From JACDBE01 sp051002015 (lineage in GTDB: Bacteria; Actinomycetota; Acidimicrobiia; Spongiisociales; UBA5794): a stretch of DNA of 64,000 nucleotides. Positions 49,957-58,886 of this stretch are shown piece after piece (the stretch's first letter is position 1; each line of letters starts with the position of its first letter). The notes under the pieces are model-generated. The model worked only from the letters and a program-made list of their open reading frames with translations. It was not told where the DNA came from and searched no databases. The position numbers were made by a program, and so were the translations under genes. Location of the stretch: positions 1-64,000 of the forward strand of contig JBPCMS010000019.1 in the NCBI GenBank assembly GCA_051002015.1, read 5' to 3'.

Positions 49957-51130
49957 CCCCCGTCGAACATCACCGGACGATCCGGTCCTCGCCGACGCCG
50001 CCGTCGCTTGGCGGGCCGCATACGTCCACATCCCGTTCTGCCGCCGCCGCTGCCCCTACTGCGACTTCGCGGTTGTGGCCGGCGACGAATGGGGCGGTCC
50101 CATCGACCGCTACGTCGACGCCGTCGTGGCCGAGATCGCCATGGAGCCGGCGTGGGGACCGCTCGATGCGGTGAACTTCGGGGGCGGCACCCCGACGGCG
50201 CTCACCGCTCGCCAGCTGGCCAGGGTGCTCGACGCCGTCACCGACCGTTTCGGGATCGCCCCCGGCGCCGAGATCAGCATCGAGGCCAATCCCGAGGATT
50301 GGGACGGGGCGGGCTGGGCCGATCTCGTCGCCCTCGGGTTCACCCGGATCTCGCTCGGGGTGCAGTCCTTCGACCCTGCGGTCCTTGCCTCCCTCGGTCG
50401 CAGCCACGACCCGCAGAGTGCGGCGGCGGCGGTGACCGGGGCGCGCACGGCCGGTTTCGGGTCGGTGTCGCTCGACCTCGTCTTCGGCGCCGCCGCCGAG
50501 GAGGGGGCGAGCTGGGGACGGACCGTCGCCACCGCCGTCGGTCTCGGGCCCGATCACCTGTCCGGCTATGCGCTCACCGTGGAGCGGGGGACCGAGCTGT
50601 CCCGGATGGTCGGCGCCGGTCTGGTGCCCGCCCCCGATCCGGATGATCAGGCGGACGCATACGAGCTGCTCGTCGCCGCCGCCACCGGTGCCGGTCTCGT
50701 CCACTACGAGGTGTCCAACTTCGCCCGGCCCGGCCACGCCTGCCGCTACAACCTGGGGACATGGGCCCAGGGCGGGTACCTCGCCTTCGGGCTCGGGGCC
50801 CACGGCCACCGCGACGGGGTGAGGACCCGCAACGTGCGGCGCATCGACGCCTACCTGGCGGCGGTCGGGCAGAGCCACCGGCCTCTCGCCGGCACCGAGT
50901 CGCAGGATCCGTGGGGGAGGGAGCAGGAGCGGTTGATGCTGGGGCTGCGGCGGCGCGCCGGGGTGGTTCCCGGCGACATCGGCCGTGCCCTGGAGCGATC
51001 CGAGCAGGGGCGGCGGCTGATGGAGGCGGGGGTGCTGGGGGTGGGTCCCGACCGGTTGGTGGTGCTGAGACCGCTGCTCACCGACGAGGTGACGAGGGCC
51101 GTGCTCTCACTCTCAGCAGACGACTGCTAA
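49949..51130 (+). CDS. hemW: Radical SAM haem chaperone HemW-like protein
   Basis: A 393-residue radical SAM protein. The cluster-binding CxxxCxxC is C31, C35 and C38 in PFCRRRCPYCDF, with AVNFGGGTPTAL, SIEANPED and RISLGVQSFD following, the pattern of HemW/HemN-related proteins. In HemW a conserved HNxxYW motif is linked to haem binding; here the equivalent reads YNLGTW, so the histidine is replaced by tyrosine. Length and order lepA-hemW-hrcA fit HemW rather than coproporphyrinogen oxidase HemN. The CIRCE-like site of hrcA lies within its last 27 bases, including the TAA stop. Confidence 0.9.
   Translation: MADPRRTSPDDPVLADAAVAWRAAYVHIPFCRRRCPYCDFAVVAGDEWGGPIDRYVDAVVAEIAMEPAWGPLDAVNFGGGTPTALTARQLARVLDAVTDRFGIAPGAEISIEANPEDWDGAGWADLVALGFTRISLGVQSFDPAVLASLGRSHDPQSAAAAVTGARTAGFGSVSLDLVFGAAAEEGASWGRTVATAVGLGPDHLSGYALTVERGTELSRMVGAGLVPAPDPDDQADAYELLVAAATGAGLVHYEVSNFARPGHACRYNLGTWAQGGYLAFGLGAHGHRDGVRTRNVRRIDAYLAAVGQSHRPLAGTESQDPWGREQERLMLGLRRRAGVVPGDIGRALERSEQGRRLMEAGVLGVGPDRLVVLRPLLTDEVTRAVLSLSADDC
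51104..51130 (+). promoter_or_regulatory. CIRCE-like HrcA operator
   Basis: CTCTCACTC (51104-51112), nine bases, then GACTGCTAA (51122-51130). The CIRCE consensus is TTAGCACTC-N9-GAGTGCTAA: the right half matches 8 of 9 and the left 6 of 9 with exact spacing. It ends ten bases before the hrcA ATG, fitting autorepression by HrcA. A smaller hairpin, AGCAG-ACGA-CTGCT, overlaps it. Confidence 0.6.
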
Positions 51131-51140
51131 ATTCGGGCCC

Positions 51141-52142
51141 ATGTTGGACGATCGCGGATCCCGGGTTCTCCAGGCCCTGGTCGAGGAGTACATCGCCACC
51201 GGGATGCCGGTGAGCTCGCATGCGATCGTCGAACGCAGCGGGCTGCCGGTGTCGAGTGCCACCGTCCGCAACGAAGTCGCCCGCCTCGAGTCGTACGGGT
51301 TCGTGGAGCAGCCGCACACCTCGGCGGGCCGGGTCCCGACTGCGGCCGGCTACCGGTTCTACGTCGACCACGCCTCGCCGGCCAAGCTGCGCAGCGCCAC
51401 CCGCAGCAGGATCACCTCGTTCTTCTCCGAGGTGCACCGCGAGCTGAGCCGGGTGCTCAAGGAGACCACGGGGCTGCTCGCCGAGGTGAGCCATTTCCCC
51501 GCCGTCGTCATCGGCCCCGGTCTGGTCGGCGAGACGGTGCGCGCCCTGCACCTCGTCCCCCTCGGGGGCCCGGTGGTGCTGACGGTGACCGTCACCGGGT
51601 CGGGCCGGGTCGCCCAGGACGTGGTGCGGCTCGACGCCATCCTCGACCGGACCCAGCTGGCCGAGGCGGAGCGGATGCTCGCCGTCGCCTACGAGGGACA
51701 CACCGTGGCCGATGGCAACCTCAGGGTGGGCACCATCCCCGCAGACGCCGCCTCGCCCCCGGTCCAGACGCTGATCGATGCGGTCGCCACCACCTTGGGA
51801 CGCGCCGATCGGGCCACCACCGAGGTGTTCGTCGGGGGGACCTCCCAACTGGTCGAGCTGTGGCATGACCTGGCCCACGTCCACGCCATCCTCGCCATCC
51901 TCGAGCAGGAGGCCACGGTGCGCCGCATCGTCGACACCGAGTCGCCAGGGACCTCGGTCAGGCTCGGGGTCGAGATCGATGTCGCCGGCCTCGACCTCGC
52001 CGTGGTGTCGAGCTCGTACGACGCCGGCGAGCACGGCATCGGTCGGCTGGCGGTGCTCGGCCCGATGCGGATGGACTACCGGCGCACCATGCGGATCGTC
52101 GAAGAGGTCGGGGACAGCCTCGGCGACAGCCTGGGCGGCTGA
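51141..52142 (+). CDS. hrcA: Heat-inducible transcription repressor HrcA
   Basis: A 333-residue repressor of chaperone genes that binds CIRCE operators and is released on heat shock. The N-terminal winged helix is clear (LVEEYIATGMPVSSHAI, SSATVRNEVARLESYGFVEQ in parts, QPHTSAGRVPTAAGYRFYVD in parts), followed by the GAF-like and inserted dimerisation domains and IGVEIDV-type C-terminal sequence (LGVEIDVAGLDLAVVSSSY). dnaJ follows 79 bp downstream. The operator-like site just upstream suggests it controls its own operon, including dnaJ. Confidence 0.95.
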   Translation: MLDDRGSRVLQALVEEYIATGMPVSSHAIVERSGLPVSSATVRNEVARLESYGFVEQPHTSAGRVPTAAGYRFYVDHASPAKLRSATRSRITSFFSEVHRELSRVLKETTGLLAEVSHFPAVVIGPGLVGETVRALHLVPLGGPVVLTVTVTGSGRVAQDVVRLDAILDRTQLAEAERMLAVAYEGHTVADGNLRVGTIPADAASPPVQTLIDAVATTLGRADRATTEVFVGGTSQLVELWHDLAHVHAILAILEQEATVRRIVDTESPGTSVRLGVEIDVAGLDLAVVSSSYDAGEHGIGRLAVLGPMRMDYRRTMRIVEEVGDSLGDSLGG

Positions 52143-52221
52143 GGCGTGACCCATCCAGACGCGAGCGGGCAGGGCACCGGCGCACCACCATCGAACCAAC
52201 AGCGAGAGGTCTGAGACGGAT

Positions 52222-53313
52222 ATGGCCGACTACTACGAGGTGCTCGGGGTCTCCAGGGACGCCAGTGCCGACGAGATCAAGCGCAGGTTCCGGACCCTCG
52301 CCCGCGAGACCCACCCGGATGCCAATCCCGACGACCCCGCAGCCGAGGCCCGCTTTCGGCAGATCGCCGAGGCGTACGAGGTTCTCTCGGACGAAGCCAG
52401 GCGGGCCGCCTACGACCGCGGTGAGCGGTTCGGGACCGACCTGTTCAGCGCCGGGGCAACCCTGGAGGAGATCCTCTCCCAGTTCTTCGGCGCAGGCTTC
52501 GGCGGGTTCGGGGGGTTCACCTCGCACCCGGCGCGGCGCAAGGGCCGCGACCTCTCCGTGGCCGTCGACCTGACCCTGGACGAGGCGGCCACCGGTGTGG
52601 CCCGCGAGGTCACCTACCGGTCGGCGATCACCTGCGACACCTGCTCCGGGGCCGGCTCGGCCCCGGGCGCCAGCCCCACCCGGTGCGGCGCTTGCGGAGG
52701 GACCGGCCATGTGCGGGTAACCCGCAGCACCTTCCTCGGGTCGATGATGACCGTTGCCGAGTGCTCCACCTGCTCGGGATGGGGCGAGGTGATCGCCGAT
52801 CCATGCCCCGCCTGCTCGGGCCGCGGGCGGGTGGACGACTCCGTCACCGTCACCATCGACATCCCCGCCGGTGTCGACCACGGCACCAGGCTCCGACTGG
52901 GGGGCAGGGGCGAGGCCGGGGAGCGGCGCACCCCGGCGGGCGATCTCTACGCCTCGGTGCGGGTGGCAGCGGACGAGCGGTTCGAGCGGCTCGGCGACGA
53001 TCTACACCACCGGGTCCGGCTCGGGCTGGCCGAGGCCACCCTTGGGGTCGACCTCAAGGTGCCGCTGGTCGGAGGCGAGTTCCTCGACGTCGAGATCCCG
53101 GCGGGGACCCAGCCGGGCACCGTGTTCAAGATCGACCGCCAGGGCATGCCCCGGCTCCGCCGCCGGGGGAGAGGCGATCTGCTGATCGAGGTCCAGGTGA
53201 TGGTGCCCACCGACCTCACCGACGAGCAGACCGAGGCGTTGCGCCACTACGCCGAGCTGCGCGGGGAATCACCGGCCGTCCCACGCAAGAAGCGCCGCTT
53301 CTTCGCCGGCTGA
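52222..53313 (+). CDS. dnaJ: Chaperone protein DnaJ
   Basis: A 363-residue type I DnaJ, co-chaperone of DnaK. The J domain (residues 1-70) has the HPD motif at 31-33; a Gly/Phe-rich stretch follows at about 90-106 (FFGAGFGGFGGF); four zinc-binding repeats are CDTCSGAG, CGACGGTG, CSTCSGWG and CPACSGRG; the C-terminal substrate-binding domains follow. dnaK and grpE are not here, so this is the hrcA-linked dnaJ (often dnaJ2 in actinobacteria). GAGAGG lies about ten bases before the ATG. Confidence 0.96.
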   Translation: MADYYEVLGVSRDASADEIKRRFRTLARETHPDANPDDPAAEARFRQIAEAYEVLSDEARRAAYDRGERFGTDLFSAGATLEEILSQFFGAGFGGFGGFTSHPARRKGRDLSVAVDLTLDEAATGVAREVTYRSAITCDTCSGAGSAPGASPTRCGACGGTGHVRVTRSTFLGSMMTVAECSTCSGWGEVIADPCPACSGRGRVDDSVTVTIDIPAGVDHGTRLRLGGRGEAGERRTPAGDLYASVRVAADERFERLGDDLHHRVRLGLAEATLGVDLKVPLVGGEFLDVEIPAGTQPGTVFKIDRQGMPRLRRRGRGDLLIEVQVMVPTDLTDEQTEALRHYAELRGESPAVPRKKRRFFAG

Positions 53314-53364
53314 CGTGCGCCACGTCCCCCACGTCCACCTTCCGGGGTCGTGACCGGGCCGGGC

Positions 53365-53382
53365 CGTCACCGCTCGGTGACG
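53365..53382 (+). terminator. Hairpin downstream of dnaJ
   Basis: Perfect 8-bp inverted repeat CGTCACCG-CT-CGGTGACG flanked by further GC-rich complementary stretches (CCGGGCCGGG on the left, CCCCGGCCGG on the right). It lies 52 bp after the dnaJ stop in a 254-bp gap without a gene, and probably marks the end of the hrcA-dnaJ transcript; no T-run follows. Confidence 0.4.
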
Positions 53383-53500
53383 ACACCCCGGCCGGGGCCG
53401 GGTGCGCCCCATCGGCGGTGCCGGTGGCCACCGCGAAGCGCCGTCATGCATGAGCGCCGTCGGCTCGTCGCCCGGTGTCCGGGTCACCGCCCCGGCGCCG

Positions 53501-53506
53501 GTATAC
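53501..53506 (+). promoter_or_regulatory. -10 hexamer upstream of phoH
   Basis: TATACT at 53501-53506, close to the TATAAT consensus and preceded by GG, lies 62 bases before the phoH GTG. It is the only AT-rich hexamer of this quality in the gap and probably starts the long phoH-pgpH-ybeY-corC-era transcript. Confidence 0.5.
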
Positions 53507-53567
53507 TCAACGGGTCTCCATGCGTTCTCGCTGCGCATCCCCCTCCCGTACCCCTTTGTGAGGATCC

Positions 53568-54572
53568 GTGACGTCCCCGTCCGCAGTGGACATCCAACTC
53601 AAGGTTCCCAGCAACCACCTCATCGTGGACCTCCTCGGCGAGCGCGACGCCCACCTCAGGCACATCGAAGCGGCGTTCCCCGACGTCCGGATCGTGGCTC
53701 GGGGCAACCAGATTGATGTCCACGGCGCCGAGGCCGACGCCGGGATGGTGCGGACCATCTTCGACGAGCTGCTCATCCTCGTACAGGAGGGTGAGACACT
53801 GGACGGCGACCGGGTGCTGCGGGTCATCGACCTGGTGCGCCGCGACGTACCCGCCCCTTCCGGGGTGTTCACCGAGGCGATCAAGGTGGGTCGGGGCAAG
53901 GTGGTGCGGTCCAAGACCCTCGGCCAGAAGCGCTACGTCGACGCGGTACGGGACAACACCCTGGCCTTCGGGGTGGGACCGGCGGGCACCGGAAAGACCT
54001 ACCTGGCCATGGCCTGCGCCGTCGAGGCGTTGATCTCGGGGTCGGTGCGCCGCATCATCCTCAGCCGCCCGGCGGTCGAGGCTGGGGAGCGGCTCGGCTT
54101 TCTCCCCGGCGACCTCGCCGCCAAGGTCGACCCGTACCTGCGCCCTCTGTACGACGCCCTCTACGAGATGCTTGGCCCCGACGAGACCGGGCGCCTGATG
54201 GATCGGGGGACCATCGAGATCGCCCCGCTCGCCTACATGCGGGGGCGGACGCTCAACGACGCCTTCATCGTCCTCGACGAGGCGCAGAACACGTCGCCGG
54301 AGCAGATGAAGATGTTCCTCACCCGGTTGGGCTTCAACTCGAAGATGGTGATCACCGGAGACGTCACCCAGACCGATCTGCTCGACGGGCGCCCCTCGGG
54401 TCTGCGGGTGGTGGGGTCGGTGCTGCGCGACATCGACGGGATCGCCTTCGTCGAGCTCGGTCTCGAGGACGTGGTGCGGCACCGGATCGTCGCCGCGATC
54501 GTCCAGGCATACGAGCGTTTCGAGGCCCGCAGGGCCGAGGTGCCGTCACGGGACCGCGCGTGGACACCGTGA
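53568..54572 (+). CDS. PhoH family ATPase
   Basis: A 334-residue PhoH-like protein (PhoH/YbeZ group). A short N-terminal KH-like part precedes the ATPase domain with Walker A FGVGPAGTGKT, SRPAVEAGERLGFLPGD and Walker B IVLDEAQNTSPEQMKMFLTR (in parts), then ITGDVTQTDL. YbeZ/PhoH works with the endonuclease YbeY in rRNA maturation, and ybeY is two genes downstream, supporting that role. The start is GTG at 53568 with GAGGAT about five bases before. pgpH overlaps its end. Confidence 0.93.
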   Translation: MTSPSAVDIQLKVPSNHLIVDLLGERDAHLRHIEAAFPDVRIVARGNQIDVHGAEADAGMVRTIFDELLILVQEGETLDGDRVLRVIDLVRRDVPAPSGVFTEAIKVGRGKVVRSKTLGQKRYVDAVRDNTLAFGVGPAGTGKTYLAMACAVEALISGSVRRIILSRPAVEAGERLGFLPGDLAAKVDPYLRPLYDALYEMLGPDETGRLMDRGTIEIAPLAYMRGRTLNDAFIVLDEAQNTSPEQMKMFLTRLGFNSKMVITGDVTQTDLLDGRPSGLRVVGSVLRDIDGIAFVELGLEDVVRHRIVAAIVQAYERFEARRAEVPSRDRAWTP

Positions 54573-57241
54573 GCACGGCGCAGCAGCGCCCCACCTGGCC
54601 GATCGTCGCCAGCATCGTCGTCACCGTCGTTGCCGTGGCTCTGGCGCTGGTGGTGGGCCGTCCCGCCGCCGCCCCCGCCATCAGCCTCGAGGTCGGCGAC
54701 ATCGCCTCCGAGGACTTCGTCGCCACCCGCTACACCGAGCTGGCCGACGATGCCGCCACCGAGCAGGCCCGCATCCAGGCGTCGGATGCGGTCGAGCCGG
54801 TCTACGAGATCGACCAGGACGGGACCAGCCGGGTGGAGCAGCGGATCGGTCTTCTCTTCGCATCGGTGCGCGACGCCCCGGCGCCGGTCGGGCTGACCAT
54901 CAACCACGATGCCGGGCCCATCCAGTCGACCTCAATCGGCAATGAGTTCATCGTCGAGTACACGGTGACCGTGACCAACCCGGCCTCGACCCGTCGCAGC
55001 TACCAGCTCACCCAGACCCCGCAGCTGTCGTCGGCGGCCCGGATCCTGTCGGCCGTGATGACCGCCGAGCTCAGTACCGGCGACGCCCACCGGGACGACC
55101 TCGACCCGACGGTCCTGCCGTGGTCGCTCACCGAGGCCGAGGGGCTGCAACAGATCCAGCCGAGCAGCACGGACACCTACACGGTGGAGGTGCGGTTCGC
55201 CGTCAACGCCGCCCTGGTCACCGACGACAACTCGGACTGCGAGGTGGGGGAGGGCGACAGCAACACCGGGCTGCGCAGCGAGGCACGGGTCACCGTCGAC
55301 CCCAACAGCGCAGATGCCGTCACCTGCCAGGTGCTGCCGGTGGTGACGCTGCCGGCGCCGCCCGCCGGTGAGGGCGACAGCACCACCACGTCGAGCTCGA
55401 CCACCACCACAACCACCGCCCCGAGCACGTCGACCACCACCACCATCCCGGTCGAGGAGCAGATCTCCGGCCTGGTCAGTGAGTACGGCAGCCTCTACGA
55501 GGACGCCATCCCGGTGCTGGTCACCCTGTACGCCGATCACCTGGCGGACGTCGCCAACGGCGGCGCCGGGTTCTTCGACGCCGTGGAGCAGGAGGTCATG
55601 GACCTGGCGACCGAGCGTGTTGCCGCCGGGATCCGGGCGGACGAGCTGGCCGATGTCCGGCTCGGGCTCACCTCAGCGCCGCCGCCGCTGTTCGTCCAGG
55701 GGCTCGACGCCGAGGCCCGCGCCATGCTTGCCCAGGCGGGGGCCGTCGTGGTCGCCCTCTCGCTCGAGGCCAACGAGATCGAGAACCAGGAGGCCACTGC
55801 GCTGGCCCGGGAGGCGGCGGCGGCCGGTGTCACCGAGGTCACCCGGATCTGGGTCGAGACCCAGCCCATCGTCACGGCGGGGAACGCCATCGACGCCGTC
55901 CAGCTCGAGGCCATCACCGTCAACGGTCTGCTCGATCCCGAACCGGGGACGTCACGCATCGCCGCCGCCGCCCTCGGCGGGCTGGCCGTGCTGATGGCGG
56001 CCCTGTTCCTGTGGCGGATCACCCCGGCGCGCTGGTCGCAGCCGAAGCACATCGTCATCCTCGGGATCCTGCTGCTCATCGCCGCCCTGGTGTCGCGGAT
56101 CCCCCAGCTCCTCGGCAATGAGAGCCCGCAGTTGGCGTACATCATCCCCGCCTCGCTGCTCGGGTACGCCTCCGCCATCCTCTACGAGCCGCGCACCGCC
56201 CTGCTCACCGCGGTGCCGATGGCGATGTTCGTGGCGATCTCGACGCTCGACCCGGCGCTCACCGTGTTCGCCGCCGCCGCCACGGTGACTCCGATCGCCT
56301 TCGTCTCGGCGGTTTCGACCAGGCGCGAGCTCCGGCTGGCGGTGTTGCTCGGCGCCGCCGTGCTCGCCCCGCTGGCCTACACCATCGCCTGGATGTTCGA
56401 CGGGCGATCGGCCGCCTGGGCCGCCGCCGTCGCCGGCTTCATCGGTGGTCTCATCGGCGGGTTCATCGGCCAGGGGCTGGTGTCGTTCCTCGAGAACCTG
56501 TTCCAGCTGACCACGACGGTCACCCTGCTCGACCTCACCGACCGCAACCACCCGGCGCTGCGCCTCATCGAGGAGCGGGCCCCGGGGACGTTCAACCACT
56601 CGATCATGGTGGGCAACCTGGCGGGCAAGGCCGCCCGCGCCATCGGGGCCGATCCACTCTTCGCCCAGGCCGCCGCCTTCTATCACGACCTGGGCAAGAC
56701 CGAGAACCCGCAGTACTTCATCGAGAACCAGTTCGGGGTGTCCAACCCGCACGACGAGCTCGATCCCGTGGAATCGGCCGACCTGATCAGGCGGCACGTC
56801 GCCGATGGCCTGGTCCTGGCCCGCCGTTACCGCATCCCTCCCGAGATCGCCGCCGCCGTCGAGCAGCACCACGGCACCGGGCTGATGCGCTACTTCTATC
56901 ACAAGGCCTTGGAGAACGACCCTTCGGTCGATCCGGCCCGGTTCCGCCACACCGGTACCAAGCCGCAACGCAAGGAGATGGCGATCCTGATGATCTCGGA
57001 CGCGGTGGAGGGGGCGGCTCGATCGATGGCCCAGATCGAGGACCCGACCTCGGAGAGCCTGCGCAAGGTGGTGGATTCGGTGGTGGGTGAGAAGTTCGAC
57101 GACGGCCAGTTCGACGAGAGCGACCTCACCTTCGGCGACCTCACCAGGTTGAAGGACGCCCTGGTGGTGGCGCTGATCGGCTACTACCACACCCGGATCC
57201 CCTACCCGGGCTTCCCCGGTGCCCCGGTGGGCTCGGGATGA
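54560..57241 (+). CDS. 7TM-HD family phosphohydrolase (PgpH-type c-di-AMP phosphodiesterase)
   Basis: An 893-residue membrane protein. After an N-terminal anchor comes a large extracytoplasmic 7TMR-HDED region broken by a Thr/Ser-rich linker (about residues 273-297, ACC-rich DNA at 55380-55446), then about seven membrane helices and a C-terminal HD domain. The metal-binding pair is H709-D710 in FYHDLGKTENPQYF, with FNHSIMVGNLA upstream and AAVEQHHGTGLMRYF after. Listeria PgpH hydrolyses c-di-AMP; that activity is inferred. GTG at 54560 overlaps phoH by 13 bases; GTG at 54569 (GTGA overlap) is equally likely. Confidence 0.9.
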   Translation: MDTVSTAQQRPTWPIVASIVVTVVAVALALVVGRPAAAPAISLEVGDIASEDFVATRYTELADDAATEQARIQASDAVEPVYEIDQDGTSRVEQRIGLLFASVRDAPAPVGLTINHDAGPIQSTSIGNEFIVEYTVTVTNPASTRRSYQLTQTPQLSSAARILSAVMTAELSTGDAHRDDLDPTVLPWSLTEAEGLQQIQPSSTDTYTVEVRFAVNAALVTDDNSDCEVGEGDSNTGLRSEARVTVDPNSADAVTCQVLPVVTLPAPPAGEGDSTTTSSSTTTTTTAPSTSTTTTIPVEEQISGLVSEYGSLYEDAIPVLVTLYADHLADVANGGAGFFDAVEQEVMDLATERVAAGIRADELADVRLGLTSAPPPLFVQGLDAEARAMLAQAGAVVVALSLEANEIENQEATALAREAAAAGVTEVTRIWVETQPIVTAGNAIDAVQLEAITVNGLLDPEPGTSRIAAAALGGLAVLMAALFLWRITPARWSQPKHIVILGILLLIAALVSRIPQLLGNESPQLAYIIPASLLGYASAILYEPRTALLTAVPMAMFVAISTLDPALTVFAAAATVTPIAFVSAVSTRRELRLAVLLGAAVLAPLAYTIAWMFDGRSAAWAAAVAGFIGGLIGGFIGQGLVSFLENLFQLTTTVTLLDLTDRNHPALRLIEERAPGTFNHSIMVGNLAGKAARAIGADPLFAQAAAFYHDLGKTENPQYFIENQFGVSNPHDELDPVESADLIRRHVADGLVLARRYRIPPEIAAAVEQHHGTGLMRYFYHKALENDPSVDPARFRHTGTKPQRKEMAILMISDAVEGAARSMAQIEDPTSESLRKVVDSVVGEKFDDGQFDESDLTFGDLTRLKDALVVALIGYYHTRIPYPGFPGAPVGSG

Positions 57242-57717
57242 ACATCGTCATCGCCGACGAACGCGCAGACCCGCCGAGTACCGGCGCCTCCGACGAGGGC
57301 GGGCTGCTCACCCTGGCCGCCATGGTGCTCGACGGCGAGTCGTTCCCGTCGTCGACCGAGGTCACGGTGACCATGGTCGATCCCCACCGCATCGCCGAGC
57401 TGAACCGGGACCATCTGGGCAAGACCGGCCCGACCGACGTGCTGTCGTTCCCGATCGAGGACCTGACGCCGGGCACGGCGCCCGCCTTGTCGCCGGGCGA
57501 CCCGCCGCTGCTGATCGGCGACGTGGTCATCTGCCCCGCCGTGGTGGCGGAGCAGGCCTCCGACCACGGGGTCGGGTTCGAGGACGAGATGGCGCTGATG
57601 GTGGTCCACGGCCTGCTCCATCTGCTCGGGTACGACCACCAGGCCGCCGAGGAAGCCGAGCACATGGAATCGGTGGAGCGCCGCTACCTGGCCGCCGCGG
57701 GCAGGGCGAGGCGATGA
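57238..57717 (+). CDS. ybeY: Endoribonuclease YbeY
   Basis: A 159-residue single-strand endoribonuclease acting in 16S rRNA 3' maturation and ribosome quality control. The zinc motif HGxxHxxGYDH is complete: H124, H128 and H134 in VVHGLLHLLGYDHQ. LNRDHLGKTGPTDVLSFP is the second family block. Starts and stops overlap both neighbours by four bases (ATGA), so it is co-translated with pgpH and the CBS-domain gene. Confidence 0.95.
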   Translation: MNIVIADERADPPSTGASDEGGLLTLAAMVLDGESFPSSTEVTVTMVDPHRIAELNRDHLGKTGPTDVLSFPIEDLTPGTAPALSPGDPPLLIGDVVICPAVVAEQASDHGVGFEDEMALMVVHGLLHLLGYDHQAAEEAEHMESVERRYLAAAGRARR

Positions 57718-58886
57718 CCACCGCCGCCCTGCTCGTCGCCGCCGCTCTGGTGGTCGTCGCTGGGATCCTCCGCGCCGCCGGCGCCTCGCTGGTGCGCACT
57801 CCCCGGGCCGACGCCCTCCAGGACGCCGCCGATGGTGACCGGCGGGCCGCCAAGGTCGCCGACCTGCTCGTCTCCCGGACCACTCTGCAGCCCGCCCTCG
57901 GTCTGGTTCACACCGGGTTGATGGTGGTGGCGGCGATCAGCGCCACCTGGGGGCTGAGCCGGAGCACGACCGGGTGGGGCCTGATGGTCGAGCTGGTGCT
58001 GCTCTCTCTGCTCCTGCTCGCCGTCAGCGAGATCCTGCCCCGTGGCTACGGCCGGGGACACCCCCGCCTGCTCGCCTACCGGTGGGTGTTCCTGCTGGGG
58101 CCGGCGGTGACGTTCGGCCGGGCGGCCTCCGACCTGATCAGCGACGACAACGGCGACGACCACGAGCCGAACGGCGACGAGGACGAGGACGACGACACCG
58201 AGCGGGAGCTGATCTCGTCGGTGATCGAGGTGGGCGACACCGTGGTGCGCGAGGTGATGGTGCCCCGCCCCGACATGGTGACGCTGCCGTCGACGGCAAC
58301 GGTGGACGAGGCGATAGCCCTGTCGATCGAGGCCGGGCGGTCCCGCATCCCGGTGCTGGGCGCAGGGATCGACGACGTCATCGGCGTGCTCTACGTGCGC
58401 GATCTTCTCGTCCTCTTTGACGACGACGGCGGGGGGCGGCGGGTGGACGACCTGGTCCGACCCGTGTTCATCGTCCCCGAGGCGATGCCGGTGCTCGACC
58501 TGATGCGGGAGATGCAAAGCGACCGGGACCATCTGGCCATCGTCGTCGACGAGTTCGGTGGCACCGCCGGGCTGGTGACCATGGAGGACCTGCTCGAGGA
58601 GATCGTCGGTGAGATCAGCGACGAGTATGACGAGGAGGAGCCGCTGATCACCGAGCTGGGCAGCGGCGAGTACCTCATGGACGGCCGGGTCAGCATCGAC
58701 GAACTCGAGGACCTGATCGGGATCGAGGTGCCCGACGAGGACTGGGACACGGTCGGAGGGTTGCTCCTCGGGCTGGCCGGCCGGGTCCCCGAGGAGGGGG
58801 AATCGTTCACGTTCGAGGAGCACGTCTTCACCGCCGAGCAGGTCCAGGGCAGGCGCATCGCCCAGGTCCGGCTCCGCCCCCGATGA
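57714..58886 (+). CDS. CorC/HlyC-family CBS domain protein with membrane domain
   Basis: A 390-residue protein: an N-terminal DUF21-like membrane region of about three helices (residues 1-135), an acidic linker (DDNGDDHEPNGDEDEDDD), two CBS domains (MVPRPDMVTLPSTATVDEAI and PVFIVPEAMPVLDLM) and a C-terminal CorC_HlyC domain (LMDGRVSIDELEDLIGIEV). Proteins of this family are linked to magnesium or cobalt export or resistance; the precise role is unknown. It lies between ybeY and era as in many Gram-positives and is coupled to both by four-base overlaps. Confidence 0.92.
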   Translation: MTTAALLVAAALVVVAGILRAAGASLVRTPRADALQDAADGDRRAAKVADLLVSRTTLQPALGLVHTGLMVVAAISATWGLSRSTTGWGLMVELVLLSLLLLAVSEILPRGYGRGHPRLLAYRWVFLLGPAVTFGRAASDLISDDNGDDHEPNGDEDEDDDTERELISSVIEVGDTVVREVMVPRPDMVTLPSTATVDEAIALSIEAGRSRIPVLGAGIDDVIGVLYVRDLLVLFDDDGGGRRVDDLVRPVFIVPEAMPVLDLMREMQSDRDHLAIVVDEFGGTAGLVTMEDLLEEIVGEISDEYDEEEPLITELGSGEYLMDGRVSIDELEDLIGIEVPDEDWDTVGGLLLGLAGRVPEEGESFTFEEHVFTAEQVQGRRIAQVRLRPR

